This document shows, in pieces, positions 18,208 through 27,783 of a stretch of 64,000 nucleotides of DNA. Location of the stretch: positions 124,001 to 188,000 of the forward strand of contig CALKER010000004.1 in the NCBI GenBank assembly GCA_938084835.1, written 5' to 3'. Source of the stretch: an uncultured Thermoguttaceae bacterium. GTDB lineage: Bacteria > Planctomycetota > Planctomycetia > Pirellulales > Thermoguttaceae. Each line of letters begins with the position of its first letter. The stretch's first letter is position 1. The position numbers and the translations under genes are program-made. Under the pieces are notes generated by a model, which saw only the letters and a list, made by a program, of their open reading frames with translations, did not search any database and was not told where the DNA came from.

Positions 18208-19386
18208 TTATCCCTCAAGCCGCCACCGGGCCTGACGGAGCACCGCGTACGGTGATTCTTTCAGGACCTCATACCAAACCGTTAGTAACGATCCGTCCGA
18301 AAGCTCCACCGTCGAAGGGTAACCCAAATCCAACGTAATTCCATCGGCCGAAATGACAAGTGGCTCTGACCAGGTCCGGCCGTTGTCTTCGCTAATGCGA
18401 GCTTGATTCCCGAAGGGGGCCCGGCGATACCCGTAGGTCATCAAAAGTCGGCCATCGGAAAGCCTGAGCAAATGGGAGGGCAAGCCCCACACGCCGATAG
18501 GGTGCGGTTGCGACCACGTCTTCCCGCCGTCAAGGGATTCCGTCTGCAACGTCTCTCCCTCATTAGCCCGATTGTGATTGCGAATTTGCACAATCAGCGT
18601 GCCATCGCTGGCTTCTACCCCATGAAGTTCGTGATAATGAGCCCGCGAATCCCCTGGTCGCTCCGGGATTTCGGCAATCCAAAACCATGTTTGGCCATCA
18701 TCGGTTGACTCACACACTCCCACCCGCTCCTTGTCCGCCCAAAGAGATTTGCCGGCATAAAGCAGTCGACCATCCCTCAACACAAAGGGCCCGTGAGGGC
18801 TATCCACCGGGCATCGATACCGACCAGACCACGTCAGTCCACCATCTGTGGAACGTGTCATCCAGCAATCAAGAACCGCGCGGCGTCCTTGGGCATCAGC
18901 CCGATTGTGTGCTGCCACCCAGCGACGAAGTCTTTCTGCCGGCCATGCTCCAGGGCTACCCGGTTCCACTTTTAACGCCCTTTCCAAAATCGATTCGTAG
19001 GCAACGGAAGTGAATGTGGTGGCCAGCAAAGTCCCTTGGGCAGTCTCCACAATTCCGGCATCGCGATCATCAATGGGACTATCAAAGATCACTTGTGGAT
19101 AAGTCCACGTTTGGCCCTCATCAAAAGAGCGCATCAACTCCACCCGGCCAAACGGACAAACATGGGCCTCTCTTCCTCCGGAATAAACCAAAAGTAGATG
19201 CCCGTTTTTCCGGCGGGCAACCGTAGGCCAGCCGTGGTAAAGCTGCCTTTCGTAACTGATGACGCTAGTCTCCAGGATCGAGGCTTGTGGTGAAGCCTTA
19301 GCAAAGGGACCTTTGCTTAGCCCCGTGATCGCAATCAGCCACCCGGACGCACACAAAAAATTTCGCCGTTCCATTGCTGATGCCAT
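18208..19386 (-). CDS. Exported sialidase-fold protein (BNR/Asp-box), probable exo-alpha-sialidase family
   Basis: A six-bladed sialidase-like propeller with five Asp-box motifs (SxDxGxTW): SFDEGQTW, STDGGLTW, STDDGQTW, SLDGGKTW and SEDNGRTW. The ATG at 19386 is chosen because GGAGG lies 8 nt upstream; it gives 392 residues and an N-terminus MASAMERRNFLCASG with a twin-arginine-like signal followed by a hydrophobic stretch, so Tat export is likely. The early HGWPTVARRKNGHLLLVYSGG fits the arginine-bearing first blade of the family. Many planctomycete members act on unknown glycans and are not shown to cleave sialic acid. It is single, with 800-940 bp gaps on both sides. Confidence 0.82.
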   Translation of the reverse strand: MASAMERRNFLCASGWLIAITGLSKGPFAKASPQASILETSVISYERQLYHGWPTVARRKNGHLLLVYSGGREAHVCPFGRVELMRSFDEGQTWTYPQVIFDSPIDDRDAGIVETAQGTLLATTFTSVAYESILERALKVEPGSPGAWPAERLRRWVAAHNRADAQGRRAVLDCWMTRSTDGGLTWSGRYRCPVDSPHGPFVLRDGRLLYAGKSLWADKERVGVCESTDDGQTWFWIAEIPERPGDSRAHYHELHGVEASDGTLIVQIRNHNRANEGETLQTESLDGGKTWSQPHPIGVWGLPSHLLRLSDGRLLMTYGYRRAPFGNQARISEDNGRTWSEPLVISADGITLDLGYPSTVELSDGSLLTVWYEVLKESPYAVLRQARWRLEG

Positions 19387-20263
19387 AAGAAGACCTCCAC
19401 TTGTACAGGCAAAAATCACACACGTTAACATACGAACGAAGATCACTCCCTCCTTTTGTCCTCCGAGGATCTCACATGGCCGTCCACAGCAATCTTTGAC
19501 AGTAAAAGATCATCAACTTATCAGACAACCGGCCAAGCAATAGCGCCACCGCAGCTGATCCACTCGCTCAGCAGCAGGAAATTGGCCGGTCCCGTGGTGC
19601 CCTCAACACAGCCCCCTTAGCGAAGCCTCCCTTGCCAACAGCACAAAATGGTTCACGTGCCCGCCCGGGGACGGAAACCCGTCCTACACCACATTCACAA
19701 AATTAATTAACAGGAAGGTCAATTATATCCGCGGGCGAACCTCTTCCCATCGAAAGACCCGGTTTCTCAGCTCCCATCAGGTTGGTCCACCTTGGAAGGG
19801 CGAACTCTTGCCGACGAACGTCGCAAATGAAAGAAAGAAATTGAAGGAAAGAATCACTCTCACACGCAAAGAGTCAAGTTGGGCTTGGACGGACTACCTA
19901 GCCAATATCGGCCTACGGTACTTGGTTGGGAGGCGAAAACTCCGCCCCATTCGAGCCCGTGCCATTGGGCTGCCGCAGCTAGGCCGCAGAGAAGGCTCCG
20001 ACCGGCAAAAAGATCACGAACCCCAACACAACCCGCCTGAAAAGTTTTATCATATCCTCGACTTTGACTTCTCGGCGCAACAGCTCACAATTAAAGTTAG
20101 GCCGGATTTGTGATCGTGGCATGCCAAAAAGCTGACCCCGGGAAGCACCGTCAGAGCGGCTTCGTTCGGGACAAGGCCGCTTTTTTGCCCACATGGAAGA
20201 CCCCGGTGAACCAACGCCTGTCACCTGACGAGCGTTCTTCCGCTGGCGTTAACCTGTTTAACT
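19387..20263. other. 877-bp gene-free region
   Basis: No confident gene. A full TTGACA occurs at 19496-19501 on the plus strand with a weak TATCAG 17 nt later, but no plus-strand gene follows for 730 bp. A 24-codon signal-peptide-like frame on the minus strand (19979-20053) is described among the findings. Confidence 0.4.
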
Positions 20264-21394
20264 ATGCGAGCCAATAAGTCAGTACTTCAGATCGAATGTG
20301 CGTACTGCCTGCAACCGTTTGCTGCACCGATGGGTAAAGAGCAAGAGGTGCTCTGCCCGTATTGCGGTTTCCGGTACAATCCGCCCAATTCGTCCGGGGG
20401 AATGCCGGATACAGCCTCAGGTGGACTAACCCCATGGAAGGGGTTAAGCATAACCACAGATTATGATCAATCCACCTATAGAGTCGCTCCATATACTAGA
20501 ACAGGGGGAGAACCCGCCTCAGAGTCCCCCGCCGGGGATGGGGCGAGTGCTAGATCTAGTGGAGTACTCTTATCTTCCGAAGCGGGAGATTGTCTTAGAC
20601 AGCTTGAAGCTTCGGCCCAAAGTTTCCCCTATCCTCCCAGATACCCGTCAGCAGCGAGCCATTCTTTTCAGCCTCGGGAAACTGACCACACGGCCGGCGC
20701 GTCTGCCCCGGCCACAATAGTCAAAGCTTTTCGAGACAAAACAACCGCATCAAAGGCTCGAGGGTCCAAGTACACCACCCTTGTGGCGGTTGGTGCCAGC
20801 TGTGCCCTAGTTGGCGTTATATTCGGCTTTTGGCTTGCTCAAACCATCTCACCATTGCCCTTTCTGCCATTCGTGGAGAAATCCGAACATAGGAGCGCCT
20901 CGAACCGGGGTGTTCTCGTTGAAGGACGAATAACCTTTCGGCCTAACCCACTTACTGGTGTTCCGGATGCAGGAGCTGTGGTGATATTTCTGCCGGCGGA
21001 CCGAAAACCTACAAAAACAATACCTGTCGAGGGACTTCGCACCTACGAGAACCTCCAGGCCTTTGCTCCTGGACCGCGAGCCATTGCGTCACTTGGGGGG
21101 ACGGTGGAACGAACCAATTCGACAGGTGAATTTATGACCGTCCTGACTCCCGGTACTTATTACCTGCTTATAATTTCAGCGAAAGCCCGCCGGGCCTCAG
21201 GGGCTCCCATTTCACCCTCCGATTTGGCGCAAATGCGTCAGTACTTCTATGCCGCAGAAGATCTTGTCGGTTCTGCTAAATACCATTGGTCTATTCACCG
21301 CTTTGAGGCTGGCAAGTACAGGATTGAGCGGAATCTTGGTCTCGACGAAAGCGGACGAGATTTCGATCCTCTGGAAAATCTGGGGAATTCCTGA
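20264..21394 (+). CDS. Zinc-ribbon protein with one transmembrane helix, unknown function
   Basis: A 376-residue protein not recognised as a named family. The N-terminus has two CxxC pairs (IECAYCLQPF and VLCPYCGFRYN), a zinc-ribbon typical of planctomycete regulatory membrane proteins. A low-complexity Ser/Pro/Gly-rich linker runs to about residue 160, then one membrane helix (TTLVAVGASCALVGVIFGFW). The C-terminal part (VLVEGRITFRPNPLTGVPDAGAVVIFLPADRK) looks like the beta-sandwich, carboxypeptidase-regulatory-like domains that planctomycetes place outside the membrane. The likely topology is a cytoplasmic zinc ribbon and an extracytoplasmic beta domain. It begins at an ATG without a clear ribosome-binding site. 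The neighbour downstream is MazG-like, with no obvious functional link. Confidence 0.7.
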   Translation: MRANKSVLQIECAYCLQPFAAPMGKEQEVLCPYCGFRYNPPNSSGGMPDTASGGLTPWKGLSITTDYDQSTYRVAPYTRTGGEPASESPAGDGASARSSGVLLSSEAGDCLRQLEASAQSFPYPPRYPSAASHSFQPRETDHTAGASAPATIVKAFRDKTTASKARGSKYTTLVAVGASCALVGVIFGFWLAQTISPLPFLPFVEKSEHRSASNRGVLVEGRITFRPNPLTGVPDAGAVVIFLPADRKPTKTIPVEGLRTYENLQAFAPGPRAIASLGGTVERTNSTGEFMTVLTPGTYYLLIISAKARRASGAPISPSDLAQMRQYFYAAEDLVGSAKYHWSIHRFEAGKYRIERNLGLDESGRDFDPLENLGNS

Positions 21395-21636
21395 CCCTTG
21401 AGAGGTAGGATCACTCTCCCGTCGCCGAAGGCAGCTTGATGCCGCGGTGGCAAATTCGCGGAAACTCCGAAGGAGCCGAGCTCCTTGCCGAGCACGGCAG
21501 CTCGCAAAGCGAAGGGCAGACGGAGGCCCGCATTTTCCCGAGGAGGATGTGTCGTATGTCCTCCACAACCTTCCGCAGGAAGTAAACAAACTTTGGGCCG
21601 TCAACCCACATCCGAGAAGAATCGGACAACTTAGTA

Positions 21637-22017
21637 ATGGATGATCGCTCCGCCACGCTTGCAGATCTTCGAGAAATAGTTCAGCAGTTCGTGGAGGCTC
21701 GTGATTGGGGCCAGTTTCACACGCCCAAGAACTTGGCCATGTCCTTGGCAATAGAATCGGCAGAAGTGATGGAAATCTTCCAGTGGCTTACTCCGGAAGA
21801 ATCCTGGGAGCTGCGAGAACCATCGCCCCAACGGGAGGCACTCTGTGAGGAATTGGCCGACGTGCTGGCCTACTTACTGGCACTCTCCCACCAGCTTCGG
21901 ATTGATCTCTCTTCCGCACTTCTAAGGAAAATGGCCAAAAACGAAGCCAAGTATCCTGTGGAGGAATACAGGGGACGGTATGGATCCACGGACAACCGTC
22001 GCCGTCAACAGCCATGA
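21637..22017 (+). CDS. MazG-like nucleotide pyrophosphohydrolase
   Basis: A 126-residue all-alpha NTP pyrophosphohydrolase. The metal-binding pattern is visible: the first helix pair has SLAIESAEVMEIFQW (ExxE) and the second has CEELADVLAYLLALS (ExxD), as in single-domain MazG-like/dCTP-pyrophosphatase proteins such as RS21-C6. The start HTPKNLAMSLAIE is also typical. Family members hydrolyse non-canonical or excess (d)NTPs to NMP and pyrophosphate in the cytoplasm. It is much shorter than the two-domain E. coli MazG and is not next to a mazEF toxin pair. It converges with cheD. The ATG at 21637 follows only a weak AG-rich stretch. Confidence 0.9.
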   Translation: MDDRSATLADLREIVQQFVEARDWGQFHTPKNLAMSLAIESAEVMEIFQWLTPEESWELREPSPQREALCEELADVLAYLLALSHQLRIDLSSALLRKMAKNEAKYPVEEYRGRYGSTDNRRRQQP

Positions 22018-22245
22018 CTTTTTAGAGAAAAGGGAGTATACGTCTTTTCCGTTGGCTTTTTCCACCCACACTTGGAGCCGTTCCCACGAGACCCCAAGCA
22101 CCCACTTTCGTTGCGAACCCGTGAAAAGGCGGGGGAGGCTTTTAGAGGGCGCAGAGGTTATCGAGGTGAGCAAAGTTTTTTTCGCGATAAGGCTTGGAAC
22201 GCTTCTCCACAAGCGCAGACGGAATGAAATCCCCAGTTTTGATGG

Positions 22246-22767
22246 TCACAAGGTTTTTAGCGTCTCCCCCACCACTTGTACAAGTAACCGGCCTGTTGCC
22301 AGTTCGAAGGTCACGCGCCGGCCCTTAGTGCCGCCAACATCTTGGGCAAGTATGGGGATCCTCATTTCCTGGAGGCAGGAGAGGGCCTTCTCGATATTAC
22401 AATCACCAATCTGCAGTGGACCACTGGTAACGAACATGCAGGCACCGCCGGCTAATTTGGCCACCAGCTCATCCGAAGGCACCCCAAACAAGGCAAGCTG
22501 ATCACACAAGTAACGAATCGCCGTGTCCACAAACTTACCGGGGAGCTGCGTAGGCTTTCCATTTGAGCTAGGTAAAACCGCATGAGCCATGGCACCGCGT
22601 TTACTGCGGGGATGCCATAAGCAGATCCCTAAGCACGAGCCAAGGACCGCCGTCAGCTTGGTCGGGGATTGACCAACTGCGGTCTGGCCCATGCCCACGT
22701 TGATGAGCTCTTCTGATCCTGTCGGAAAAACCATAGGGAGCACGAGCTCCGTATCAATGGGAGTCAC
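22246..22767 (-). CDS. cheD: Chemoreceptor glutamine deamidase CheD
   Basis: Cytoplasmic chemotaxis enzyme that deamidates glutamines on chemoreceptors and binds CheC. The family active site is present: Thr39 and Cys45 in KLTAVLGSCLGICLWHP and His62 in GAMAHAVLP. Length (173 residues) is normal. The start is a GTG at 22767 with a poor ribosome-binding site; the ATG at 22734 would still retain the catalytic core. It is the last gene of the minus-strand che series, 188 nt after cheC, which fits the known CheC-CheD partnership. No chemoreceptor gene is in the window, so its substrates are encoded elsewhere. Confidence 0.93.
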   Translation of the reverse strand: MTPIDTELVLPMVFPTGSEELINVGMGQTAVGQSPTKLTAVLGSCLGICLWHPRSKRGAMAHAVLPSSNGKPTQLPGKFVDTAIRYLCDQLALFGVPSDELVAKLAGGACMFVTSGPLQIGDCNIEKALSCLQEMRIPILAQDVGGTKGRRVTFELATGRLLVQVVGETLKTL

Positions 22768-22955
22768 TCAAATCACTTGTTTGCTGCTCAGGAGCTGTCT
22801 GACATCCCCCCACCCCAGCCGGAGCAAGCCTCCTCGCCTGTCGAAAGGGTAAACGGCACCTTGTGTTGCCGGCGCATCTCTGGTTGCGGCCATGGCGGAC
22901 CGTTCGGCCTTAAGTCACACCCTTTTATTACAATTGGGTGTCAGAAGTCCTCGCG

Positions 22956-23594
22956 TCAACGCGGCCGAGGAAGTGCTACCCGCAGCGATTGATCCATTAA
23001 CTCCTGGAGTTGGGAACCAGGAAGGAATAGAACCCACCAATTGAGATTTCTTTCCCCCTGGGTAAATCGCGTGCGCGAGACCACAACTACATCGGAATAT
23101 TGGAGCTGTTCGGCAAGGGCCTGCTCCAAGACACACTCCGCAAAATCGCATACAAGAACAGGGGCCGAGGGAATAAGTTCGTGGTCGATCATTCGGCTGA
23201 GCGCATTGACATAAGCGCAGCCGAGGATGTTTCCTGTCTCAAGGAGGGCCGATTGCTCCAGCTCCGACCAACCTCCCGAAGAATGTTCCCCGGTAGCGAT
23301 GAGGGCTTTAGCCAAAGCGCGGGCATTCGGTTCGTCAAAGTGAAGGATGATCTGCCCCCCCAGCGGGGCCCGCAAAGTCAATACCACTAGGATGCTTACC
23401 TTCTCTGAAAGATCCAGAGTGGTGCAAACCTCCTCCAGAGGAACCGCACGTACTTCCTCCAGGGTCAGGTCGATCACATCGCCGACCCACCGCGACATTG
23501 CCACAGAGGCCTCGCGCGTCGCGGAAGTCAAAAGCTGGCGAAAAATTGCTACCCTGTCCGGGCGGTGGCTTCCTACAGAAAAGGCAGTTTCCAT
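22956..23594 (-). CDS. cheC: CheC-family CheY-P phosphatase
   Basis: From the ATG at 23594, preceded by AAAAGGA, the protein is 212 residues. It carries the CheC/CheX/FliY phosphatase signature S/DxxxExxN in SALLETGNILG (about Ser115, Glu119, Asn122). Only one such motif is visible, whereas classical CheC has two, so it may be a one-site variant. The protein is expected to dephosphorylate CheY-P and to bind CheD, whose gene follows. A longer frame reaches 23630 but starts without a ribosome-binding site. The C-terminal half (LVCDFAECVLEQALAEQ) fits the pseudo-symmetric second lobe. Confidence 0.85.
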   Translation of the reverse strand: METAFSVGSHRPDRVAIFRQLLTSATREASVAMSRWVGDVIDLTLEEVRAVPLEEVCTTLDLSEKVSILVVLTLRAPLGGQIILHFDEPNARALAKALIATGEHSSGGWSELEQSALLETGNILGCAYVNALSRMIDHELIPSAPVLVCDFAECVLEQALAEQLQYSDVVVVSRTRFTQGERNLNWWVLFLPGSQLQELMDQSLRVALPRPR

Positions 23595-23989
23595 CGTCCT
23601 TTTCCCCCAAGCTCGGTTGGATGTTCCCACTCACAGTACACCGGGCGAAAAACCGGTGGTTTTCTCTTAAAACTGGCCGACCTGCTTGGGCGGCCTAATT
23701 GATTCCCCGGTTGGCTTCTTAGCCGAATCCCTGTGCTCCCTTCGGATTTTCGCGCGGCATCCTCTTAACCTTAGCACGAGATCTTGCCCTCCGATGCCCG
23801 GAACCGCAACCTAGGCCACATGCCTTGAGATCGATTTCACCTCGCAAAATCCCCTCCCTAACAGGGGCTCCTAAGCGGCGCCATCGATGATCGACTTTTC
23901 GGTGAGCTCCTTGGCGGCTGGCCACAAGGGCACCATCGCGAGGAAGTCACTCGGCTTTGGTCCAACACGCCGACAGGCTTTCCAATTGG
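23595..23989. other. Gene-free gap between cheA and cheC
   Basis: No coding sequence, hairpin or repeat that I can support. Short frames here have no che-family motifs. Confidence 0.4.
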
Positions 23990-26900
23990 TCACCATCTGC
24001 TTGTTGCCGTCCCACACGCCATGTCCACAAGAGCCGCCACATCAAGAATCAAAGCCACACTTCCATCGCCGAGGATACTTGCCCCGGTAAGACCGGGGAT
24101 AGTCCGATAGTTATCCGCCAACGACTTAATAACCAAATCTTCTTCCCCGATGACATAGTCAACTTCCAACGCAATTTCCCGCTGACGATCGCCAAGAATA
24201 ACAAGCGTCACTTTGTGGGCGTCCTCACCGCGCGGCGACGACAAAGCGGAGCTTTGTGGGACCTCCTTCAGCAAACCAGTGTTCCAAACAAAAAGCTCCT
24301 GGAGATGGCAAATGGGGATAACCCTCCCACGAACCACGGCCGTGGCCATACCTTGTACGGTGGCGATTTGCTCTTTACCCAGCTGAACAATTTCTACGAT
24401 GGTGTCGACAGGCAGAGCGAAAGTGTTATCGGCCACCCGAACCAAAAGACTTGGCAAGATCGCCAGCGTAAGGGGGAGCTTGATGGTAAAGGTGGTGCCT
24501 CGACCCAATTCGGTCTGAAGTTCCACGGTCCCGTTGAGGGATTCGATTTTCGCTTTGACGATATCCATGCCCATACCGCGGCCGGAGACCTCCGTGACTT
24601 TCTCGGCCGTACTCAGCCCCGGCCGCCAAATCAGTTGATAAGTTTCCTCCAGAGACAGTCGTTCCGCTTCCGTGGGGGACAGCAAGCCTTTTTCCACGGC
24701 CTTGCGGCGGATTTTCTCTGCATCCAACCCCCGTCCGTCATCGCTGACACGAATGATAATGGCATTTCCCTTATGACAGGCCTCCAGCACGATCGTGCCT
24801 TCGGCGGGCTTTCCCAGACGGAGCCGCTCCTCAGGGAGCTCGATTCCGTGATCGGCGGCATTACGCACCAAATGAATTAAAGGATCCGCCAATTCGTCGA
24901 TCATGCGTTTATCAAGTTCCGTCTTCTCTCCCAGAATCACCAAGCGAATTTGCTTGCCACTGTTGCGCACCAGGTCCCGAACCACCCGTTTAAACCGATG
25001 CAAAAGGGGACCTATGGGAACCATCCGGGTGTTCATCACCGTCTGTTGAAGACGATCGGTAATCCGGTCGAGTTGATGAACACTGACCCGAAGCTCGTTG
25101 CTTAAAGCCCGCAGGGCCAACCACTCGCGCTGTTCGGCCTCAAGCTGCTCAACAATTCGCCAAAGGGTTTTACTGTGATTTGAGCCCACGCCCAGAAAAT
25201 CGCCAGCCGATGTAGCTCCACCGGCCGTGGCCCGACCCAGAAACTCTTTCAACCATCGCGTTAGCTGGAAGAAAGAACTTCCCGCCATTTTTGTTCGGAG
25301 GTTTTCCACGAGCTGATTAAGTCGTGCCCGCTGGATCACAAGTTCTCCGGTCAAATTCATCAACTCATCAAGCCGCTCAATATCCACCCGCAAAGTCTCA
25401 TTTACTTGGGGTCCAGAAGAACCCGAACGATTTTGGACCTCGCACCGGAGTGATTGGCTCTTCCCCGCCAATTCTTGCCCAGGAGAACTCGTAGCTCTAT
25501 CCGTTCCTAACCGAGAAGCTGCCCCTAAAGTGCTTTCCACGTTGCAGAACGACGGCAAGGGACCGCCACCGAGGGTGGGCTGCTTTCCGGCGTTATCGGG
25601 CAACTGGCCAACTGCCTGCGTCGTTGTGGCGGCTTCTAGGCTGTCCGCATCAGGAGAAGCATTTTGAGCAGTCTCGGCTGCCACGGGCTCTTCCACCTTT
25701 TGTCCCGACCGATTCCGCCCAGGCTGACCAGCAGCGACCTCACCTTGCGCTGGCCCCTCCGGGGATACCCTCCGCAGAACGACCCGATCAACCCCGCCGA
25801 CAGTTAACTGCCGGCGGAGAGTTTCCTCGGACGCTTCGCTCCAACAGGCAAAGACAAGCCCGTCCAGGCCGTCAGCCTCTTCCAACTCTGCCACCTTTGG
25901 AAAGCAGTAAGCAACCTCGGCGACATCGCCCAATTTTTCCACAATGAGCCGTGCCTTAAGGCCCGCAAGCTGGAGCTCGGGTCGGAAAAGGACAATCCCC
26001 GCATAGGCCGAACCTTTCTCCCGACCCTGAGATACCAAACTTGCGCACGCCTCGGCCCATGGGAGATGGTATCGCTCCGGGACGTCGACCCCGCAAAGAT
26101 CGGCCACCTTTTCCTTTCCACCCTCTGCCGCTGCGGAAGCTGGGATTCTTTCGTCCTTGGTCGAAGGCGCTAAAGGACCGGGCCGGTGGCTACCAAAAGC
26201 CTCAAGACCTTGCTTCAGCCGGCAGAGCTGTTGCGCCGGCCCCCGGAGCACCGCCAGCGACGACTCTCCTTTGGCCAACCGATCCATATAAGCACGAAGC
26301 GCGTCAACAACCTTAAAAAGCAACTCCAGGTATTCTCCCAGCAGGGGTTGATGTCCCTCCCCCAAAATTTGGAGGATGTCCTCTGCCAAATGGGCCACTT
26401 TGGCCGCGGAACGAAGCCCTACCGCCGAAGCCGCTCCTTTCAGCCGGTGGGCCACTATCATCATTTTTTGAATCTCGCTTGCGCTTCGGCTTTCCTCATA
26501 GGAAAGCAGAGCTTCGTGCCATTCGTCGAGCGTGCCGCGGGCCTCGTCTACAAAAAGAGGCAAGTACGCACTGGTGGCACCTGACAAAAGATCGTCGTCC
26601 ACAATCCCAGCAAAGGGGTCCTCGCTTTGCGACATCTCGCCTGCAGGGGTTGTGCCGGCGCCGGTGTGACCTTCTCCAGATCGGGTACCCCTGTCGCCCG
26701 CAAAATACCCAGCTTTTGCATCACCGAGAGGAGTAACTGTGGCGGAGGAAACATCGCAGCTTTTCTCACTTTGGGATTGATTATGCCGGATGTCAGAGTG
26801 TAGCTCCCCTGCGCCTCCAGGACCTCGAGCCTCGCCCCTATCCTCCCGGGGTGGCTCGCCCGGGCTCAGTTCACCCACCAGTGTCTCCAAATGGCTTAGC

Positions 26901-27394
26901 TGCCGAAGAATATTCTCCGCATCCTCCTGCGAGCTGATCTGACGTTCAGCACTTGCCTCTCGAAGTAACTGCCCAATGGCTTCCACGATTGCTGAGGGAT
27001 CCGGAAGTGCGACATCACCCTTGCGAAGAGCCTCGACTTGCTCACTCAAACAGTCCACGGCACGGAAAAGGAGATCAACGACTCTGCCATCCAGGACAAT
27101 TTGTTCCCTTCGTGCGGCATCGAGAACATTCTCCATTCGGTGCGTTAGCTCGTGAATTTCTCCCAACCCCAGCATCCCCGACAGCCCCTTAAGGCTGTGG
27201 GCTGCGCGAAACATTTCGTTGAGAAGTTCCGCGATTTCTGGGAGGGCGGACTCCCCCGGTTCCCCCTCGCGGAGAGACTGATCCAGTGCCAGCAGACTCT
27301 CATTAAGCCGGCCAAGGAGATGTCCCGACTCATCGAGGAAATCGCCAAGCAAATCGCCCATCATCTCCTCAGAATAGCCGGGTGTCGGTGCCAT
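23990..27394 (-). CDS. cheA: Chemotaxis histidine kinase CheA with two Hpt domains
   Basis: A 1134-residue cytoplasmic kinase. Start ATG 27394 follows AAGGGGAG at 10 nt; a longer frame to 27478 lacks this. Order: Hpt1 with phosphorylatable His66 (MFRAAHSLKGLSG), an acidic linker, Hpt2 with His316 (MMIVAHRLKGAASAVG), a variable region of about 300 residues, the dimerisation P3 domain (ETLRVDIERLDELMNLTGEL), the HATPase P4 domain with N-box LIHLVRNAADHGIE, G1 VSDDGRGLD and G2 GRGMGMDIV, and a C-terminal CheW-like P5 domain. The usual CheA has one Hpt and about 650-700 residues, so this is a long two-Hpt form. Partners: CheW, CheY, CheC and CheD encoded alongside. Confidence 0.95.
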   Translation of the reverse strand: MAPTPGYSEEMMGDLLGDFLDESGHLLGRLNESLLALDQSLREGEPGESALPEIAELLNEMFRAAHSLKGLSGMLGLGEIHELTHRMENVLDAARREQIVLDGRVVDLLFRAVDCLSEQVEALRKGDVALPDPSAIVEAIGQLLREASAERQISSQEDAENILRQLSHLETLVGELSPGEPPREDRGEARGPGGAGELHSDIRHNQSQSEKSCDVSSATVTPLGDAKAGYFAGDRGTRSGEGHTGAGTTPAGEMSQSEDPFAGIVDDDLLSGATSAYLPLFVDEARGTLDEWHEALLSYEESRSASEIQKMMIVAHRLKGAASAVGLRSAAKVAHLAEDILQILGEGHQPLLGEYLELLFKVVDALRAYMDRLAKGESSLAVLRGPAQQLCRLKQGLEAFGSHRPGPLAPSTKDERIPASAAAEGGKEKVADLCGVDVPERYHLPWAEACASLVSQGREKGSAYAGIVLFRPELQLAGLKARLIVEKLGDVAEVAYCFPKVAELEEADGLDGLVFACWSEASEETLRRQLTVGGVDRVVLRRVSPEGPAQGEVAAGQPGRNRSGQKVEEPVAAETAQNASPDADSLEAATTTQAVGQLPDNAGKQPTLGGGPLPSFCNVESTLGAASRLGTDRATSSPGQELAGKSQSLRCEVQNRSGSSGPQVNETLRVDIERLDELMNLTGELVIQRARLNQLVENLRTKMAGSSFFQLTRWLKEFLGRATAGGATSAGDFLGVGSNHSKTLWRIVEQLEAEQREWLALRALSNELRVSVHQLDRITDRLQQTVMNTRMVPIGPLLHRFKRVVRDLVRNSGKQIRLVILGEKTELDKRMIDELADPLIHLVRNAADHGIELPEERLRLGKPAEGTIVLEACHKGNAIIIRVSDDGRGLDAEKIRRKAVEKGLLSPTEAERLSLEETYQLIWRPGLSTAEKVTEVSGRGMGMDIVKAKIESLNGTVELQTELGRGTTFTIKLPLTLAILPSLLVRVADNTFALPVDTIVEIVQLGKEQIATVQGMATAVVRGRVIPICHLQELFVWNTGLLKEVPQSSALSSPRGEDAHKVTLVILGDRQREIALEVDYVIGEEDLVIKSLADNYRTIPGLTGASILGDGSVALILDVAALVDMACGTATSRW

Positions 27395-27783
27395 CGGTGA
27401 TGACTCCCCTTTTCCTCTCAAGCACAAGGAGCTTTTGCTTTCCCGTTGCAAAGGCCGAAAATAAGTGGCTTCCACCAAATCCGAGCCAACCCTTCGGCGC
27501 CACGATCAACCTTCAATCAATGGGTTGGGGGGATATTTCCAGCGGGGACACTTATCGCCCAGGTTTTCAGCCAGGCGGGCAAAGGAAGGAATGCCGCGCT
27601 TGCGGCGTGGCGTGGAGGTATTCGACTCTTAGGTTTAAAATCGCAATATTTGGGCCTAGCTCTTCCCACTTATCCGGATCAAATGTTAGTTTGCCCTTTA
27701 TTGAAATCAACGGTTTTTGACACTTATCCCACTCTCGGCAGCTCATAAACGGTGAAGCTGCACTGAAACATTGCCTAATTTTG
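27395..27783. other. Gene-free gap between cheR and cheA
   Basis: Only the cheA ribosome-binding site (near 27405) is recognised. An 84-codon minus-strand frame overlapping cheR has no family motif. Confidence 0.4.

Noticed and set aside
19496-19524. TTGACA with a TATCAG 17 nt later on the plus strand
   Set aside because: The -10 match is weak and no plus-strand gene follows for over 700 bp, so it is not listed as a promoter.
17462-19719. 12-mer ACCTTCCTGTTA occurring upstream of nifU and inverted near 19707
   Set aside because: Shared 12-mers are expected many times by chance in 64 kb, and flanking sequence does not match well.
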